Source: Proteobacteria bacterium UBA1847
Lineage (GTDB): Bacteria > Pseudomonadota > Gammaproteobacteria > Steroidobacterales > Woeseiaceae
Assembly (NCBI GenBank): GCA_002338605.1
Contig: DDIP01000370.1
Location: forward strand, 1-38,826
Direction: 5' to 3'
DNA: 38,826 nucleotides
The position numbers and the translations under genes are program-made. Below the pieces are notes generated by a model. That model ran no database searches, was not told the DNA's origin, and saw only the letters and a list, made by a program, of their open reading frames with translations. Numbering within the stretch: position 1 is the stretch's first letter; the number at the start of each line of letters is the position of its first letter. This document shows positions 8,236-16,653 of this stretch, piece by piece.

Positions 8236-8553
8236 TTATTTGAAGACCCGCGTTCGGTACCTGACGTAGCCACCTTTCTCGATACCCATCGGATCATGGT
8301 GCGTCCAGTGCACGAGCCCGCCCAGCTCATTCCATTCATACATGCCCCGCACCCGGACGCGGTCACCCATGCCCAGTGGCACCCGCTCGGCAAGATCGAT
8401 GTTGTGTGCGATCAGCAGCGTCTGGCGATTGCCGATACCCAGGATAAAGCGCTGGTGGCGAGAGCCGTCGTTGTCGTCCGCCAATAGGCGCCTCACGAAG
8501 CCTGTCACCTCGATCCAGCTACCGTCGTCGGACTTCTCGTAGGGTTCGCTCAT
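8236..8553 (-). CDS. DUF3465 domain protein
   Basis: A 105-residue protein recognised as DUF3465 from its ordered motifs: WIEVTGFVRRLLADDNDG, HQRFILGIGN, TLLIAHNIDLAERV, GDRVRVRGMYEWN and LGGLVHWTHHDP. The pattern resembles a small OB-fold-like beta protein with conserved His, but the biochemical role is unknown. Many homologues are secreted; no signal peptide is seen here (MSEPYEKSDDGS), so this copy appears cytoplasmic. Convergent with rpoH, sharing the terminator region, and 100 bases downstream of the OmpA-like lipoprotein terminator. Confidence 0.85.
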   Translation of the reverse strand: MSEPYEKSDDGSWIEVTGFVRRLLADDNDGSRHQRFILGIGNRQTLLIAHNIDLAERVPLGMGDRVRVRGMYEWNELGGLVHWTHHDPMGIEKGGYVRYRTRVFK

Positions 8554-8601
8554 GTGTCGCCCGTGTTCTTGTTATTGGGGGGCAGGCAGACAGAGTGCCA
8601 T

Positions 8602-8636
8602 AAAAAACGCGGCAAACCATCCCTGGTTGCCGCGTC
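8602..8636 (-). terminator. Intrinsic terminator after the OmpA-like lipoprotein gene
   Basis: On the minus strand CGCGGCAACCA pairs with TGGTTTGCCGCG (one bulged base) around a GGGA loop, followed by six T (8602-8607). It lies 20 bases after the stop at 8656. Confidence 0.88.
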
Positions 8637-8655
8637 GTAATTTTACAAGACCGAA

Positions 8656-9333
8656 TTAGCCCGCGGTAACAGGCACCATCGTAATTTCAACGCGCCGATT
8701 GATCTGTCGACCGCTCTCGGTGCTGTTATCTGCAATCGGGCGAGCTTCACCCATGCCGAGTGTGATTAATCGCTGTGGAATGACGCCCCGTCCCTGCAGG
8801 TAAGCCGATACCGAGTTCGCACGTCGCTCCGACAAGCCCTGGTTGTAGCTATCCGTACCGGTGCTATCGGTGTGACCGGCAACTTCAACAACCGTCTGCT
8901 CGTATTCAGCCAATACCTTGCCGACCGAATTCAGCACATTGAAGAATGCCGGGCTCAGGTCTGCGCTATTGGTCGCAAAGGTCACATTGCCGGGCATATT
9001 CAACGTGATGTTGTCACCATTTCGCACAACACTAACGCCGGTGCCTTCAAGCTCTGCCCGAAGCTCGGCCTCTTGCTTGTCCTGGTAGCGGCCGATTGCA
9101 CCGCCGGCAAGCGCACCGATACCCGCGCCAATCAGAGCATGCTGTCGACGCTCCACGGCATCGTCACCGGAAATCAGGCCGGCCACAACGCCTGCTGCTG
9201 CGCCGATCAGGGCGCCTTTCGTCGTGGAACTTGTCTTTTCTTCACGCGTGTATGCGTCAAGCGTCGTACAACCGCTCACAAAAACCGTCATTACGGCCAT
9301 TGCGAGAATGAATTTGGAAGTTTGATTACTCAT
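8656..9333 (-). CDS. OmpA-family peptidoglycan-associated lipoprotein (YiaD-like)
   Basis: A 225-residue outer-membrane lipoprotein. The start at 9333 is preceded by AAAGGA and gives a lipoprotein signal with lipobox VSGC. A glycine-zipper segment follows (GALIGAAAGVVAGLISG and ALIGAGIGALAGGAIGRYQ, roughly 40-85), then an OmpA-type C-terminal domain with FATNSADLSPAF, VAGHTDSTGTDSYNQGLSERRA and NRRVEI, which binds meso-diaminopimelate of peptidoglycan. This layout matches YiaD/YfiB-type proteins. It has its own terminator and is not part of the sortase cluster. Confidence 0.88.
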   Translation of the reverse strand: MSNQTSKFILAMAVMTVFVSGCTTLDAYTREEKTSSTTKGALIGAAAGVVAGLISGDDAVERRQHALIGAGIGALAGGAIGRYQDKQEAELRAELEGTGVSVVRNGDNITLNMPGNVTFATNSADLSPAFFNVLNSVGKVLAEYEQTVVEVAGHTDSTGTDSYNQGLSERRANSVSAYLQGRGVIPQRLITLGMGEARPIADNSTESGRQINRRVEITMVPVTAG

Positions 9334-9485
9334 GATCTTTCCTTTGGATGCCATGTTTGCGTGCATTAAAGCGCTTTGTACCTGAACAGAGACTTAATTG
9401 GGACAGAATTGTTCATAGCCCGGCGACTTTCGGCCCGGACTGTGGACTGTGTCACAAGTCGAACGTGCAGGGGTAGAATACACCA

Positions 9486-9947
9486 ATGACGGAGACCAAC
9501 GACTGGCTTGACCGCTACCGGCTATCCCATGAAAACCTGCGCAATCCCATGGTTTTCTGGGCTGCTGTCCCAATGGTCGTCATTGGCCTGTCCGGCGTAC
9601 TTTGGGCTCTGCCTGTGCCACAGGAATTCCAGCGCATATCTCCATTGCTCAACTGGGGGAGCGCATTCCTGATGGTATCGGCGATCTACTATTTCATTAT
9701 TTCCCTGTCGCTGGCGATCGGCCTCTTGCCGTTCCTGCTGGGGCTGGCGGCGATTCAGCTATGGCTCGCCGACTCGGGTCTTCCGGCTATGGGCGTATCG
9801 CTCGCGTTGCTGTTGGCGGGATTCGTCGGCATCGTGTTGGGCCGCGGTGGCGCGCCACGCGCCATTCTCCAGGATGTTCAGCTGATGATGATCGGCCCTG
9901 CCTGGCTGCTATCAGAAGTCTACAGGCGTTTCGGAATCCCCGTTTAA
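9486..9947 (+). CDS. DUF962 (Mpo1-like) membrane protein with altered His sites
   Basis: A 153-residue protein with about four membrane helices. The start (WLDRYRLSHENLRNP) and end (MIGPAWLLSEVYRRFGIP) match the bacterial DUF962/Mpo1-like family, whose yeast member Mpo1 is an Fe(II) dioxygenase of 2-hydroxy fatty acids. Only the first family histidine (H15) is kept: the next is F24 and the one in the last loop is replaced near R120, with a two-residue deletion. It may thus have lost oxygenase activity. No ribosome site at normal spacing; TAGAAT (9474-9479) sits just before the ATG, so the message could be leaderless. Co-directional with the acyl-CoA dehydrogenase gene 43 bases on. Confidence 0.72.
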   Translation: MTETNDWLDRYRLSHENLRNPMVFWAAVPMVVIGLSGVLWALPVPQEFQRISPLLNWGSAFLMVSAIYYFIISLSLAIGLLPFLLGLAAIQLWLADSGLPAMGVSLALLLAGFVGIVLGRGGAPRAILQDVQLMMIGPAWLLSEVYRRFGIPV

Positions 9948-9957
9948 CAGATAGAAT
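9929..9957 (+). promoter_or_regulatory. Possible promoter of the acyl-CoA dehydrogenase gene
   Basis: TAGAAT (9952-9957) is a good -10 in the short gap; the -35 (TTTCGG at 9929-9934, 17-base spacing) is weak. A start near 9964 would leave a 27-base leader containing the ribosome site AGGAAG. Confidence 0.3.
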
Positions 9958-9990
9958 CGACGCCCGAACCCTACTCATGCAGGAAGATTA

Positions 9991-11160
9991 GTGAGCCAGA
10001 AACTCGATCCGATGGATATTTATGACGTTCGTTCGCTGCTTAGTGAAGACGAAGTCATGGTCAAAGACACCGTCGCCCGTTACGTCGACGATAAAGTCAT
10101 CCCACTGATGCAGGAAGCTTTTGAGCAACACCAGTTTCCGCGGCACCTGATCCATGAGGTTGCGGAACTCGGCCTGCTGGGCAGCTCGATCGATGGCTAT
10201 GACTGCGCCGGCATGAATAGCGTCAGTTACGGACTGATTTGCCAGGAACTCGAGCGCGGTGACAGCGGCCTCAGAAGCTTTGTTTCGGTTCAATCGAGCC
10301 TGGTGATGTTCCCGATTCACGCCTACGGATCGGAAGAACAAAAGCAACGCTGGCTGCCTGCAATGGCGAAGGGAGAGGCCATCGGTTGTTTTGGTCTTAC
10401 GGAACCCCATGGCGGCTCGGATCCGAGCAATATGAAAACACACGCCCGGCGGGACGGCGATGACTGGATTTTGAACGGCGCGAAAATGTGGATCACCAAT
10501 GCGACGATCGCCGACGCGGCGATTGTGTGGGCCAAGACTGACGAAGGCGTCAAGGGATTTATTGTCGAAAAAGACATGCCCGGATTCGATACGCAGGAGA
10601 TTGAAAACAAGTTTTCTTTACGTGCTTCTGTCACCGGCGCACTGTTCTTTAATAATGTTCGAATTCCAAAAGCGAATGTTCTGCCCGGGGTATCGAGCCT
10701 GAAAGGACCATTGAGCTGCCTGACACAAGCGCGTTTTGGAATCACCTGGGGTGTGATCGGCGCCGCACAGGCCTGCCTTGACGAGGTCCTTGCTTACACA
10801 CAGGAACGAATCCTCTTCGGTAAACCGCTTTCCAATACACAAACCATCCAGATTCGCATGGCCGACATGAGTCGTCGCATAACGACCGCTCAGCTCTTGT
10901 CATTACAGCTTGGCCGGATCAAGGATCAGGGACGGCTCAACCCGACTCAGGTATCGATGGCAAAGTGGAACAACTGCAGGGCGGCACTCGATATCGCCCG
11001 CGATGCCCGGGACATTCTCGGTGGCGCCGGTATCAGTGCCGAGTTCGTACCAATCCGGCACATGTTGAATCTCGAAAGCGTCATTACCTATGAAGGCACG
11101 GAAACCGTGCACCAGCTCGTGGTTGGCAAGGAACTTACCGGAGTGAATGCCTTCGGGTAA
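9991..11160 (+). CDS. gcdH: Acyl-CoA dehydrogenase, glutaryl-CoA dehydrogenase type
   Basis: A 389-residue flavoenzyme of the acyl-CoA dehydrogenase family. It begins at GTG (9991) after AGGAAG. Key motifs: CFGLTEPHGGSDPSNM (FAD/substrate loop), MWITNATIADAAIVWA, the central FGITWGVIGAAQACLDE and the C-terminal YEGTETVHQLVVGKELTG, where E368 is the expected catalytic base. Whole-length resemblance is to glutaryl-CoA dehydrogenase, which oxidises and decarboxylates glutaryl-CoA to crotonyl-CoA in lysine/tryptophan catabolism. Substrate choice within the family cannot be proven by reading; no other glutarate gene is adjacent. The stop lies 14 bases inside the next gene. Confidence 0.85.
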   Translation: MSQKLDPMDIYDVRSLLSEDEVMVKDTVARYVDDKVIPLMQEAFEQHQFPRHLIHEVAELGLLGSSIDGYDCAGMNSVSYGLICQELERGDSGLRSFVSVQSSLVMFPIHAYGSEEQKQRWLPAMAKGEAIGCFGLTEPHGGSDPSNMKTHARRDGDDWILNGAKMWITNATIADAAIVWAKTDEGVKGFIVEKDMPGFDTQEIENKFSLRASVTGALFFNNVRIPKANVLPGVSSLKGPLSCLTQARFGITWGVIGAAQACLDEVLAYTQERILFGKPLSNTQTIQIRMADMSRRITTAQLLSLQLGRIKDQGRLNPTQVSMAKWNNCRAALDIARDARDILGGAGISAEFVPIRHMLNLESVITYEGTETVHQLVVGKELTGVNAFG

Positions 11161-12505
11161 TGCGGGCTTGAACGCTCCGGGACTTCCACAAAACCGCGAC
11201 ATGTGGCGCATCGCTGTGCCCATGATCCTGTCGAACATTTCAGTGCCGTTGCTCGGCATGGTTGACACCGGGGTTACCGGCCATCTCGACAACCCCGCCT
11301 ACCTCGGCGCTGTCGCAATCGGCGCGACGATTTTCACGTTCATCTACTTGGGCATGAACTTCCTGCGGATGGGTACAACCGGTATCACGGCTCAGCAGTT
11401 CGGCGACAGCGACCACGATGGCCTGCGATCAGCGCTGGGCCAGGCATTGATCGTCGGATTCGTGGTTGCGCTGGCGCTAATCGCGTTACAGGTCCCGATC
11501 GAGGTCATCGCGTTGCGCCTGATCGGTGGCGAGCCGGAAACGCAGGCGTTTGCTGCCGAGTATTTTTCGATTCGAATCTGGAGCGCACCCGGCACACTCG
11601 CCAATTTCGCGCTGATCGGCTGGTTTCTCGGATTGCAGAACGCGCGCGTGCCACTGTTTATTTTTCTGACGATAAACATCACGAATATTGTTCTCGACCT
11701 GGTATTCGTCGTCTTGCTCGGGATGACCGTCGATGGTGTTGCACTCGCTTCCGTAATCGCTGAATACGCCGGGCTGTTCGTGGGCGCAAGCTTCGCTGTT
11801 GCCGCTTTGCGCATACATGAAGGGCGGTGGCTTCCGGAGCGACTGACGAATTTCGACGCTTACAGGGCATTTTTCTCGATCAACGCCAACATCTTTATTC
11901 GTACGATGGCATTGATGTTCACGCTGGCGTTCGTAACAGCACAAAGTGCACGCCTCGGGCCCCTGGTGCTCGCTGCAAACGCGGTCCTAATGAACTTCCA
12001 GCATCTGACATCGTTCGGTCTCGACGGCCTGGCGCACGCCGCTGAAGCATTGGTTGGCAAAGCCGTCGGACAAAGAAGTCGCAAAGCATTGGTTCACGCG
12101 GTTAACCTCACTTTGAAATGGTCGTTGATTTTTGCCGCCGGGTTCACGGTTTTCTATATTGTCGCCGGCGAACTCATCATTGCGACACTCACTGACATTG
12201 ACGACGTACGCGAAACCGCCCGGCGCTACCTGCCATGGATGATCGCGTCGCCCATGGTATCGGTATGGTGTTTTCTGTATGACGGTGTATACATTGGCGC
12301 GACACGTGCCCGGGCGATGCGAAACATCATGCTGTTTTCAACGCTCATCGTTTTCCTGCCGGCCTGGTACCTGGCGCAACCCTACGGAAATGACGGGTTG
12401 TGGTTCGCGTTTCTGCTATTCATGGCCAGTCGCGGGGTCGGCATGCACATTATCTACCGACAGAAGATTGTCCGTGGTGTGCTGGGCCCAAACGTAGCCC
12501 AGTAA
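11147..12505 (+). CDS. dinF: MATE family efflux transporter, DinF subfamily
   Basis: A 452-residue membrane protein with 12 predicted helices. The N-terminal stretch MILSNISVPLLGMVDTGVTGH and LRMGTTGITAQQFG are hallmarks of DinF-type MATE proteins, which exchange Na+ or H+ for organic cations. LexA control as in E. coli is not evident: it overlaps the preceding dehydrogenase gene by 14 bases and no SOS box is seen. The chosen ATG has GGAG only three bases ahead, so initiation may depend on coupling, or may occur at Met19. Its last 90 bases are also coding on the other strand for the next MATE gene. Confidence 0.88.
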   Translation: MPSGNAGLNAPGLPQNRDMWRIAVPMILSNISVPLLGMVDTGVTGHLDNPAYLGAVAIGATIFTFIYLGMNFLRMGTTGITAQQFGDSDHDGLRSALGQALIVGFVVALALIALQVPIEVIALRLIGGEPETQAFAAEYFSIRIWSAPGTLANFALIGWFLGLQNARVPLFIFLTINITNIVLDLVFVVLLGMTVDGVALASVIAEYAGLFVGASFAVAALRIHEGRWLPERLTNFDAYRAFFSINANIFIRTMALMFTLAFVTAQSARLGPLVLAANAVLMNFQHLTSFGLDGLAHAAEALVGKAVGQRSRKALVHAVNLTLKWSLIFAAGFTVFYIVAGELIIATLTDIDDVRETARRYLPWMIASPMVSVWCFLYDGVYIGATRARAMRNIMLFSTLIVFLPAWYLAQPYGNDGLWFAFLLFMASRGVGMHIIYRQKIVRGVLGPNVAQ

Positions 12506-13798
12506 ACCGGTCACCAGGTTGGCCAGTGCATAGGCCGCGAAGATTCCGGCAATGCCGAAGAACCGCTGCAAGATAAACGCGACCGGCAAATACAAGACGA
12601 TCATTCGTGCCACGCTGATATAGACTGCAGGCATCGGCTTGCCCAGCCCGTTAAACGCTGCGTTGACCACCATGACAATGCCATAGGCCCCGTAGCTGAG
12701 CGGCGCAATCCACAGAAACAGCCGCGTCACACGATTGACCTCAGGGTTATCGCTGAACAGTCCCGGCAGAAAGCCGGACAACATCGCGAGCAAGATGGCG
12801 AGAACCAGGCCACTGCCCAGGCAGAAAATCGCACACTGACGCAGCGACAGTTTAATACGGTCTTTCTTGCCGGCGGACAGGTTCTGGCCGACGAACGGCC
12901 CAATGACCGACGACAGCGCGTAAAAAATGACGAGCACCATAGACTCGATACGGCTTGCGACGCCGAACCCCGCGACCGCTTCCGGTCCGTAGCGAGCAAT
13001 CATCGCTGTAATGAAGGCCACGGCGATGGGAATAATTGCGTTAGTGCCCGCTGCGGGAAGGCCTACGTGCAAAATATCGATCCACGACTTCGAAAGTTCA
13101 CCCGGTTTGGGTTTTTTGAAACTGACCATCTGCAGTCGATAGACCAGAATGTAGACGGTGCCAACAAACATCATACCTCTGGCCAGCAATGCGGCGACCG
13201 CGGCACCATCGAGCGCCATAGCAGGAACGGGGCCCAGGCCAAAAATGAATATCGGATCGAGCACGACATTGAGCAAAGCCGCGGCGATCATCAACTTGCC
13301 CGGCAGCATCGTATCGCCGGTCGCGCGCATGCAACTCATACCGACCATGCCAACAACCAAAAACGGGATACCGCTGTACAACAAGGTCATGAAACTGCGA
13401 ATCATCGGAATCATGTCGACCGGCGCGCCGAGCAACAGGAACAGTGGCTCAATGGTCAGCAGGCCGATTGCCGCGAGAATCGCCGTGACCAGGAACGCCA
13501 GGACGAGGCTGTCGGTGGCGAGGCGGCGAGCTCGTCGTTCCGTACCGGTGCCAATAGCGCGGGCAACAACGGACGACGTACCGGCACTCAATCCGATGGC
13601 CACGCTGGTAATGATCATTAAAATCGGGAACCCGAAACTGAATGCCGCAAGCGCCCGGTCGCCAACCATACCGAGAAACCAGGCATCGATGAGCCCCTGC
13701 GCCATCATTGTTGAAATGCCAACCAACATGGGCAAGGTCATTTTGACGAGGTGCTGTCCTACTGCACCCTCGGTAAGCTTGCCTTTTCGAGCTGCCAT
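12416..13798 (-). CDS. MATE family efflux transporter
   Basis: A 460-residue MATE transporter, 12 helices, internal twofold repeat. Signatures: LPMLVGISTMMAQGLIDAWFLG in helix 1 and PAAGTNAIIPIAVAFITAMIA at the start of the second half, with the family GxxxxG pattern AFNGLGKPMPAVYIS near the end. It belongs to a different MATE branch from the DinF-type neighbour. Substrate unknown. It converges with dinF and the two reading frames overlap by 90 bases at their 3' ends, so its C-terminal tail (QHTTDNLLSVDNVHADPATGHE) is written opposite the DinF C-terminus. Confidence 0.9.
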   Translation of the reverse strand: MAARKGKLTEGAVGQHLVKMTLPMLVGISTMMAQGLIDAWFLGMVGDRALAAFSFGFPILMIITSVAIGLSAGTSSVVARAIGTGTERRARRLATDSLVLAFLVTAILAAIGLLTIEPLFLLLGAPVDMIPMIRSFMTLLYSGIPFLVVGMVGMSCMRATGDTMLPGKLMIAAALLNVVLDPIFIFGLGPVPAMALDGAAVAALLARGMMFVGTVYILVYRLQMVSFKKPKPGELSKSWIDILHVGLPAAGTNAIIPIAVAFITAMIARYGPEAVAGFGVASRIESMVLVIFYALSSVIGPFVGQNLSAGKKDRIKLSLRQCAIFCLGSGLVLAILLAMLSGFLPGLFSDNPEVNRVTRLFLWIAPLSYGAYGIVMVVNAAFNGLGKPMPAVYISVARMIVLYLPVAFILQRFFGIAGIFAAYALANLVTGLLGYVWAQHTTDNLLSVDNVHADPATGHE

Positions 13799-13897
13799 CT
13801 GAAGTCGATTCCTGAAACGGAAACAGACGAATACAGGGTATGGCTCTGAAACTCAAGACCGCGTGCACAAATGACAAATGCGGACGGTATGATCGAC

Positions 13898-14479
13898 CTA
13901 CGGCAGCTTCGTTGCTGTGACTACAAATCGAAACGGACCGCCCGCTTCGCGCGCATCGAACGGATAACACGTGACCAGTGACAATGTCGGGGCGTGCGTA
14001 TCCAGCAGTAGACTGTCTGTTCTCGAATCGACAATGTCAGTTGCGACAATCTTGTAGGTGTGTTTTTGACCGTTGGTGGACTCAAGGGTGAGCAACTCGC
14101 CTTGTTCGATATCCTTCAGGAATCGAAAATGCGTGTCGCGATGGCCGGCGATGACGGTGTTTCCGATCTCGCCGGGCAGAACACTCGCACTGAGGTGCCC
14201 GGGACCAAAAGCGAGCGTCCGTCCTGATCCACCAGCCAGGACAACCAGGTTAACCCTGCCCGACCTGGCGGTGAGTCGGGCGACGGGCCATGTGTCCGCC
14301 CAGGGCCAGGGTGCAACTCGAGTCTCCCCAGCGGCTGAACGTATCCAGGCTCGTTGCATCAATTCCTGTGCAAGCCATGCCTTGGCCGGAATATAGGCGC
14401 CCTGACCCATTTGCCAGAACCCGAAGCACAGCAGGCAAGCCACGACGGCGCGACCCAGTTTCCTAGCGCAATCGTGCAT
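13898..14479 (-). CDS. Class GN (marine proteobacterial) sortase
   Basis: A 193-residue sortase, a membrane-bound cysteine transpeptidase that cuts a sorting signal on its substrate and joins it to another group. One N-terminal helix (about 10-30) is followed by the sortase barrel with the catalytic triad in place: H113 (TVIAGHRDTHF), C171 (LVTCYPFDA) and R184 (GPFRFVV). The start at 14479 is chosen because upstream in-frame residues are non-family Cys/Arg-rich sequence inside the substrate gene; it overlaps the substrate stop by 17 bases. Class GN sortases in Gram-negative bacteria typically serve one dedicated VIT/VWA target, which is what lies next door. Confidence 0.92.
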   Translation of the reverse strand: MHDCARKLGRAVVACLLCFGFWQMGQGAYIPAKAWLAQELMQRAWIRSAAGETRVAPWPWADTWPVARLTARSGRVNLVVLAGGSGRTLAFGPGHLSASVLPGEIGNTVIAGHRDTHFRFLKDIEQGELLTLESTNGQKHTYKIVATDIVDSRTDSLLLDTHAPTLSLVTCYPFDAREAGGPFRFVVTATKLP

Positions 14480-16532
14480 GCCGGAACCGGCTGCCGTGGT
14501 GTTGCACAGCAAGCAAGAACAGCGCAAGCAGCAATGATGCAAATCCAAGCAACCGTAGCGCCGGCGCATTGGTCGCTGTCGCCGGGAATCCGAAGATGGC
14601 ATTCGTGCTCTGACCATACGGCATCAGATTCGGTACCTGCTCACTGTTGAGTGGGTCGCCGATCGGACGTACCGGTGTCTTGTCGACGGCGACCAGGCTC
14701 GTGTATTTGCTCACCAGGTGATGCGTGAGCGCTGTCTCGACGATTTGAGCACGCGCCTCTTCCGACTCCGCGTGGCGACGTTCGATGTCCAGCAGCTCGC
14801 CAATCCTGGCGCGCGCCCATAGAGCAGCGACACCGGCGCTGTTCGGTGCCGCATTGACCGGAACCTCGGCCCTCCAGGCACCGGCAACAGAGTTACCGCG
14901 GATCAGGATCGTGTCATCGCGGCGGAACTTGCCGCTCGCCTCAACTTTCACAGTGACTGGCTCCCCGATGTACAGATCCGGCACAACGGCAGGATAACTG
15001 TCGGTTACGACGCTGCTCGGCCATTCCACTTCGATACTGGTAACCTGTGGCTGCTCGAGCTTCTGAAACAGGCCGTCCATTCGTTCCTGCACCTCGTGCA
15101 ATGCGCTGATGAACGTATACGATCCTCGCCCGGCTTCTGCAGCTTTGCGCATGAACGCACTGTTCGGCGCCGACCCGATACCGACGGTAAACAGACGCGC
15201 GGCACCGAGGCGATCCTCAATCATTGTGAACAGTTCATCTTCATAGCCGACGCTTCCGTCAGTAATAAAGATAACCTGGCGCAGATGCTCTTCCGATTGC
15301 GGCGAGTTGAGTGCCAGTGCCAGTGCAGGACGCATTTCTGTACCGCCGTTCGCTTTCAGTCCCTTCACGAAGTTCGATGCCTGCAGGATAGTCGCCGTAT
15401 TCACAACCTCGCTTTGCCGAAATAATGATGTCGTTGCCGAATTGAATTCGATGATATTGAATCGATCCGTGGGCTTCAGGCCCCGCAGCGCAAGCTGTAC
15501 CGCCCGCTTTGCCTGCTCCATCGACACACCATGCATTGACCCGGAAGTGTCGATAATGAATATCGTCTCCCGTGGAATGCTACCGGCGGGCAGTTTCTCC
15601 TGATCCGGAGGCATTACCATCAGCAGAAAATAGGGCTTGCCTCCGACCGTTTCAGTAAATGACATGGCCCGTGGCGCTGAAGATGGAATTGGCCGCCATA
15701 CGAGTTCAAAATCGTGGTCCATGGCAACGGTTCCAGAGCGAAGAGCAACGGTGTATTGATTCTTCTTCTCACTGACGCTGACGGGGTGATAACGACTTGC
15801 AATGGTTTCCAGCGGCATACCGGCATTGACATTGGCGGTCAGTGACAGCTGATGCGCATTTGAGTTCATTACCTGAGGCGGCGTGATCAATGACGCATCC
15901 GGCACCCGGTCGGTATCGGGCGCCCAGCCACTTCCGGTTCGATCCGGCAGCGCGGACCCCGAGACGTATCGCGGTGTGAGCGTCATCGGGAATCGAATGC
16001 TGAACTGGCCTTTTTCGTAGCGAATGTCTTCCAGGTACTCGATTTCGACGGCGACCAGCTCCCCCGGCGCGACGTTTGCCACCGAGGTCGTAAACAGGTT
16101 TGCACGCTGCTGTTCAACCAGGCTGGCTTTTATTCCGTCGGCTTTGGCCTTTTCGTAGGTTTTCCTGGCATGTTCCTTTTCCTGTATTTCACCCTCGATA
16201 AATCGCTCGCCGATGTGCATTCGCATACGATCGACGGCAGCCTTGTCAGGCAATGGGAATACGTAGACACCCTCGACCCAGTCCTGGCTGGTGTTCTGAA
16301 ACTCCTGGCGCACCTTGACTCGAGCGACAAGGCCGCTGATATCCATATCGACACTGGTATTCAGCAGCGTTGCGCTGGTGTAGCCATTTTGCATGCGCAG
16401 TAGCAGGCTACCCGACTGCAGTTCACCCGGTGTTACGCTTTCTGCCACGGCGGGCTCCGGTGCAGCTGCCAGTAAGATGACCAGCGCCATCACCCACAAC
16501 CACGATTTGATGTCTTTTTGTGCTGCGTGCAT
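14463..16532 (-). CDS. VIT/VWA-domain sortase target protein
   Basis: A 689-residue surface protein, the predicted dedicated substrate of the adjacent sortase. Signal peptide (cleavage after AVA, residue 30), VIT domain (about 40-170; WVEGVYVFPLPDKAAVDRM, IEGEIQEKEHARKTYE), VWA domain (about 322-490) with intact MIDAS DTSGSM (328-333) and FITDGSVGYE, then a beta-rich region. The C-terminus has a sorting signal, FPATATN (649-655), a hydrophobic helix and a basic tail (RFRHARLR). Position 1 of the motif is Phe instead of the usual Leu. The architecture is that of inter-alpha-trypsin-inhibitor-like proteins and suggests adhesion. Start fixed by AAAGGAGG. Divergent from the response regulator. 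Confidence 0.93.
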   Translation of the reverse strand: MHAAQKDIKSWLWVMALVILLAAAPEPAVAESVTPGELQSGSLLLRMQNGYTSATLLNTSVDMDISGLVARVKVRQEFQNTSQDWVEGVYVFPLPDKAAVDRMRMHIGERFIEGEIQEKEHARKTYEKAKADGIKASLVEQQRANLFTTSVANVAPGELVAVEIEYLEDIRYEKGQFSIRFPMTLTPRYVSGSALPDRTGSGWAPDTDRVPDASLITPPQVMNSNAHQLSLTANVNAGMPLETIASRYHPVSVSEKKNQYTVALRSGTVAMDHDFELVWRPIPSSAPRAMSFTETVGGKPYFLLMVMPPDQEKLPAGSIPRETIFIIDTSGSMHGVSMEQAKRAVQLALRGLKPTDRFNIIEFNSATTSLFRQSEVVNTATILQASNFVKGLKANGGTEMRPALALALNSPQSEEHLRQVIFITDGSVGYEDELFTMIEDRLGAARLFTVGIGSAPNSAFMRKAAEAGRGSYTFISALHEVQERMDGLFQKLEQPQVTSIEVEWPSSVVTDSYPAVVPDLYIGEPVTVKVEASGKFRRDDTILIRGNSVAGAWRAEVPVNAAPNSAGVAALWARARIGELLDIERRHAESEEARAQIVETALTHHLVSKYTSLVAVDKTPVRPIGDPLNSEQVPNLMPYGQSTNAIFGFPATATNAPALRLLGFASLLLALFLLAVQHHGSRFRHARLR

Positions 16533-16583
16533 TTCGGCCTCCTTTCAGCGTGAGCTTCAGTAAACCTGCACAATCCGTCACCC

Positions 16584-16632
16584 TGTGGGCTGCCGCATGG
16601 CAATGTACCGACCGAATGTGGCAAATTGTGGC
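16584..16632 (+). repeat. TGTGG(C/G) repeats between the sortase operon and its regulator
   Basis: TGTGGG (16584-16589), TGTGGC (16617-16622) and TGTGGC (16627-16632) lie on the same face of the helix: the last two are 10 bases apart start to start and the first is 33 bases upstream. Tandem direct repeats at about 10-base pitch are typical of OmpR-family binding sites, and this is the shared upstream region of the target/sortase operon and the regulator gene. Candidate autoregulatory sites; short enough to be chance. Confidence 0.3.
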
Positions 16633-16653
16633 TTCTGCAAAAGGAACCTGACT

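Noticed and set aside
8656..9333. OmpA-like lipoprotein as the missing PdsO partner of the sortase system
   Set aside because: It is over 4 kb away with its own terminator, and its glycine-zipper layout fits YiaD-type lipoproteins instead.
13067..13802. Plus-strand open frames opposite the second MATE gene
   Set aside because: Low-complexity, polar composition typical of the complement of membrane-protein codons; no start signals.
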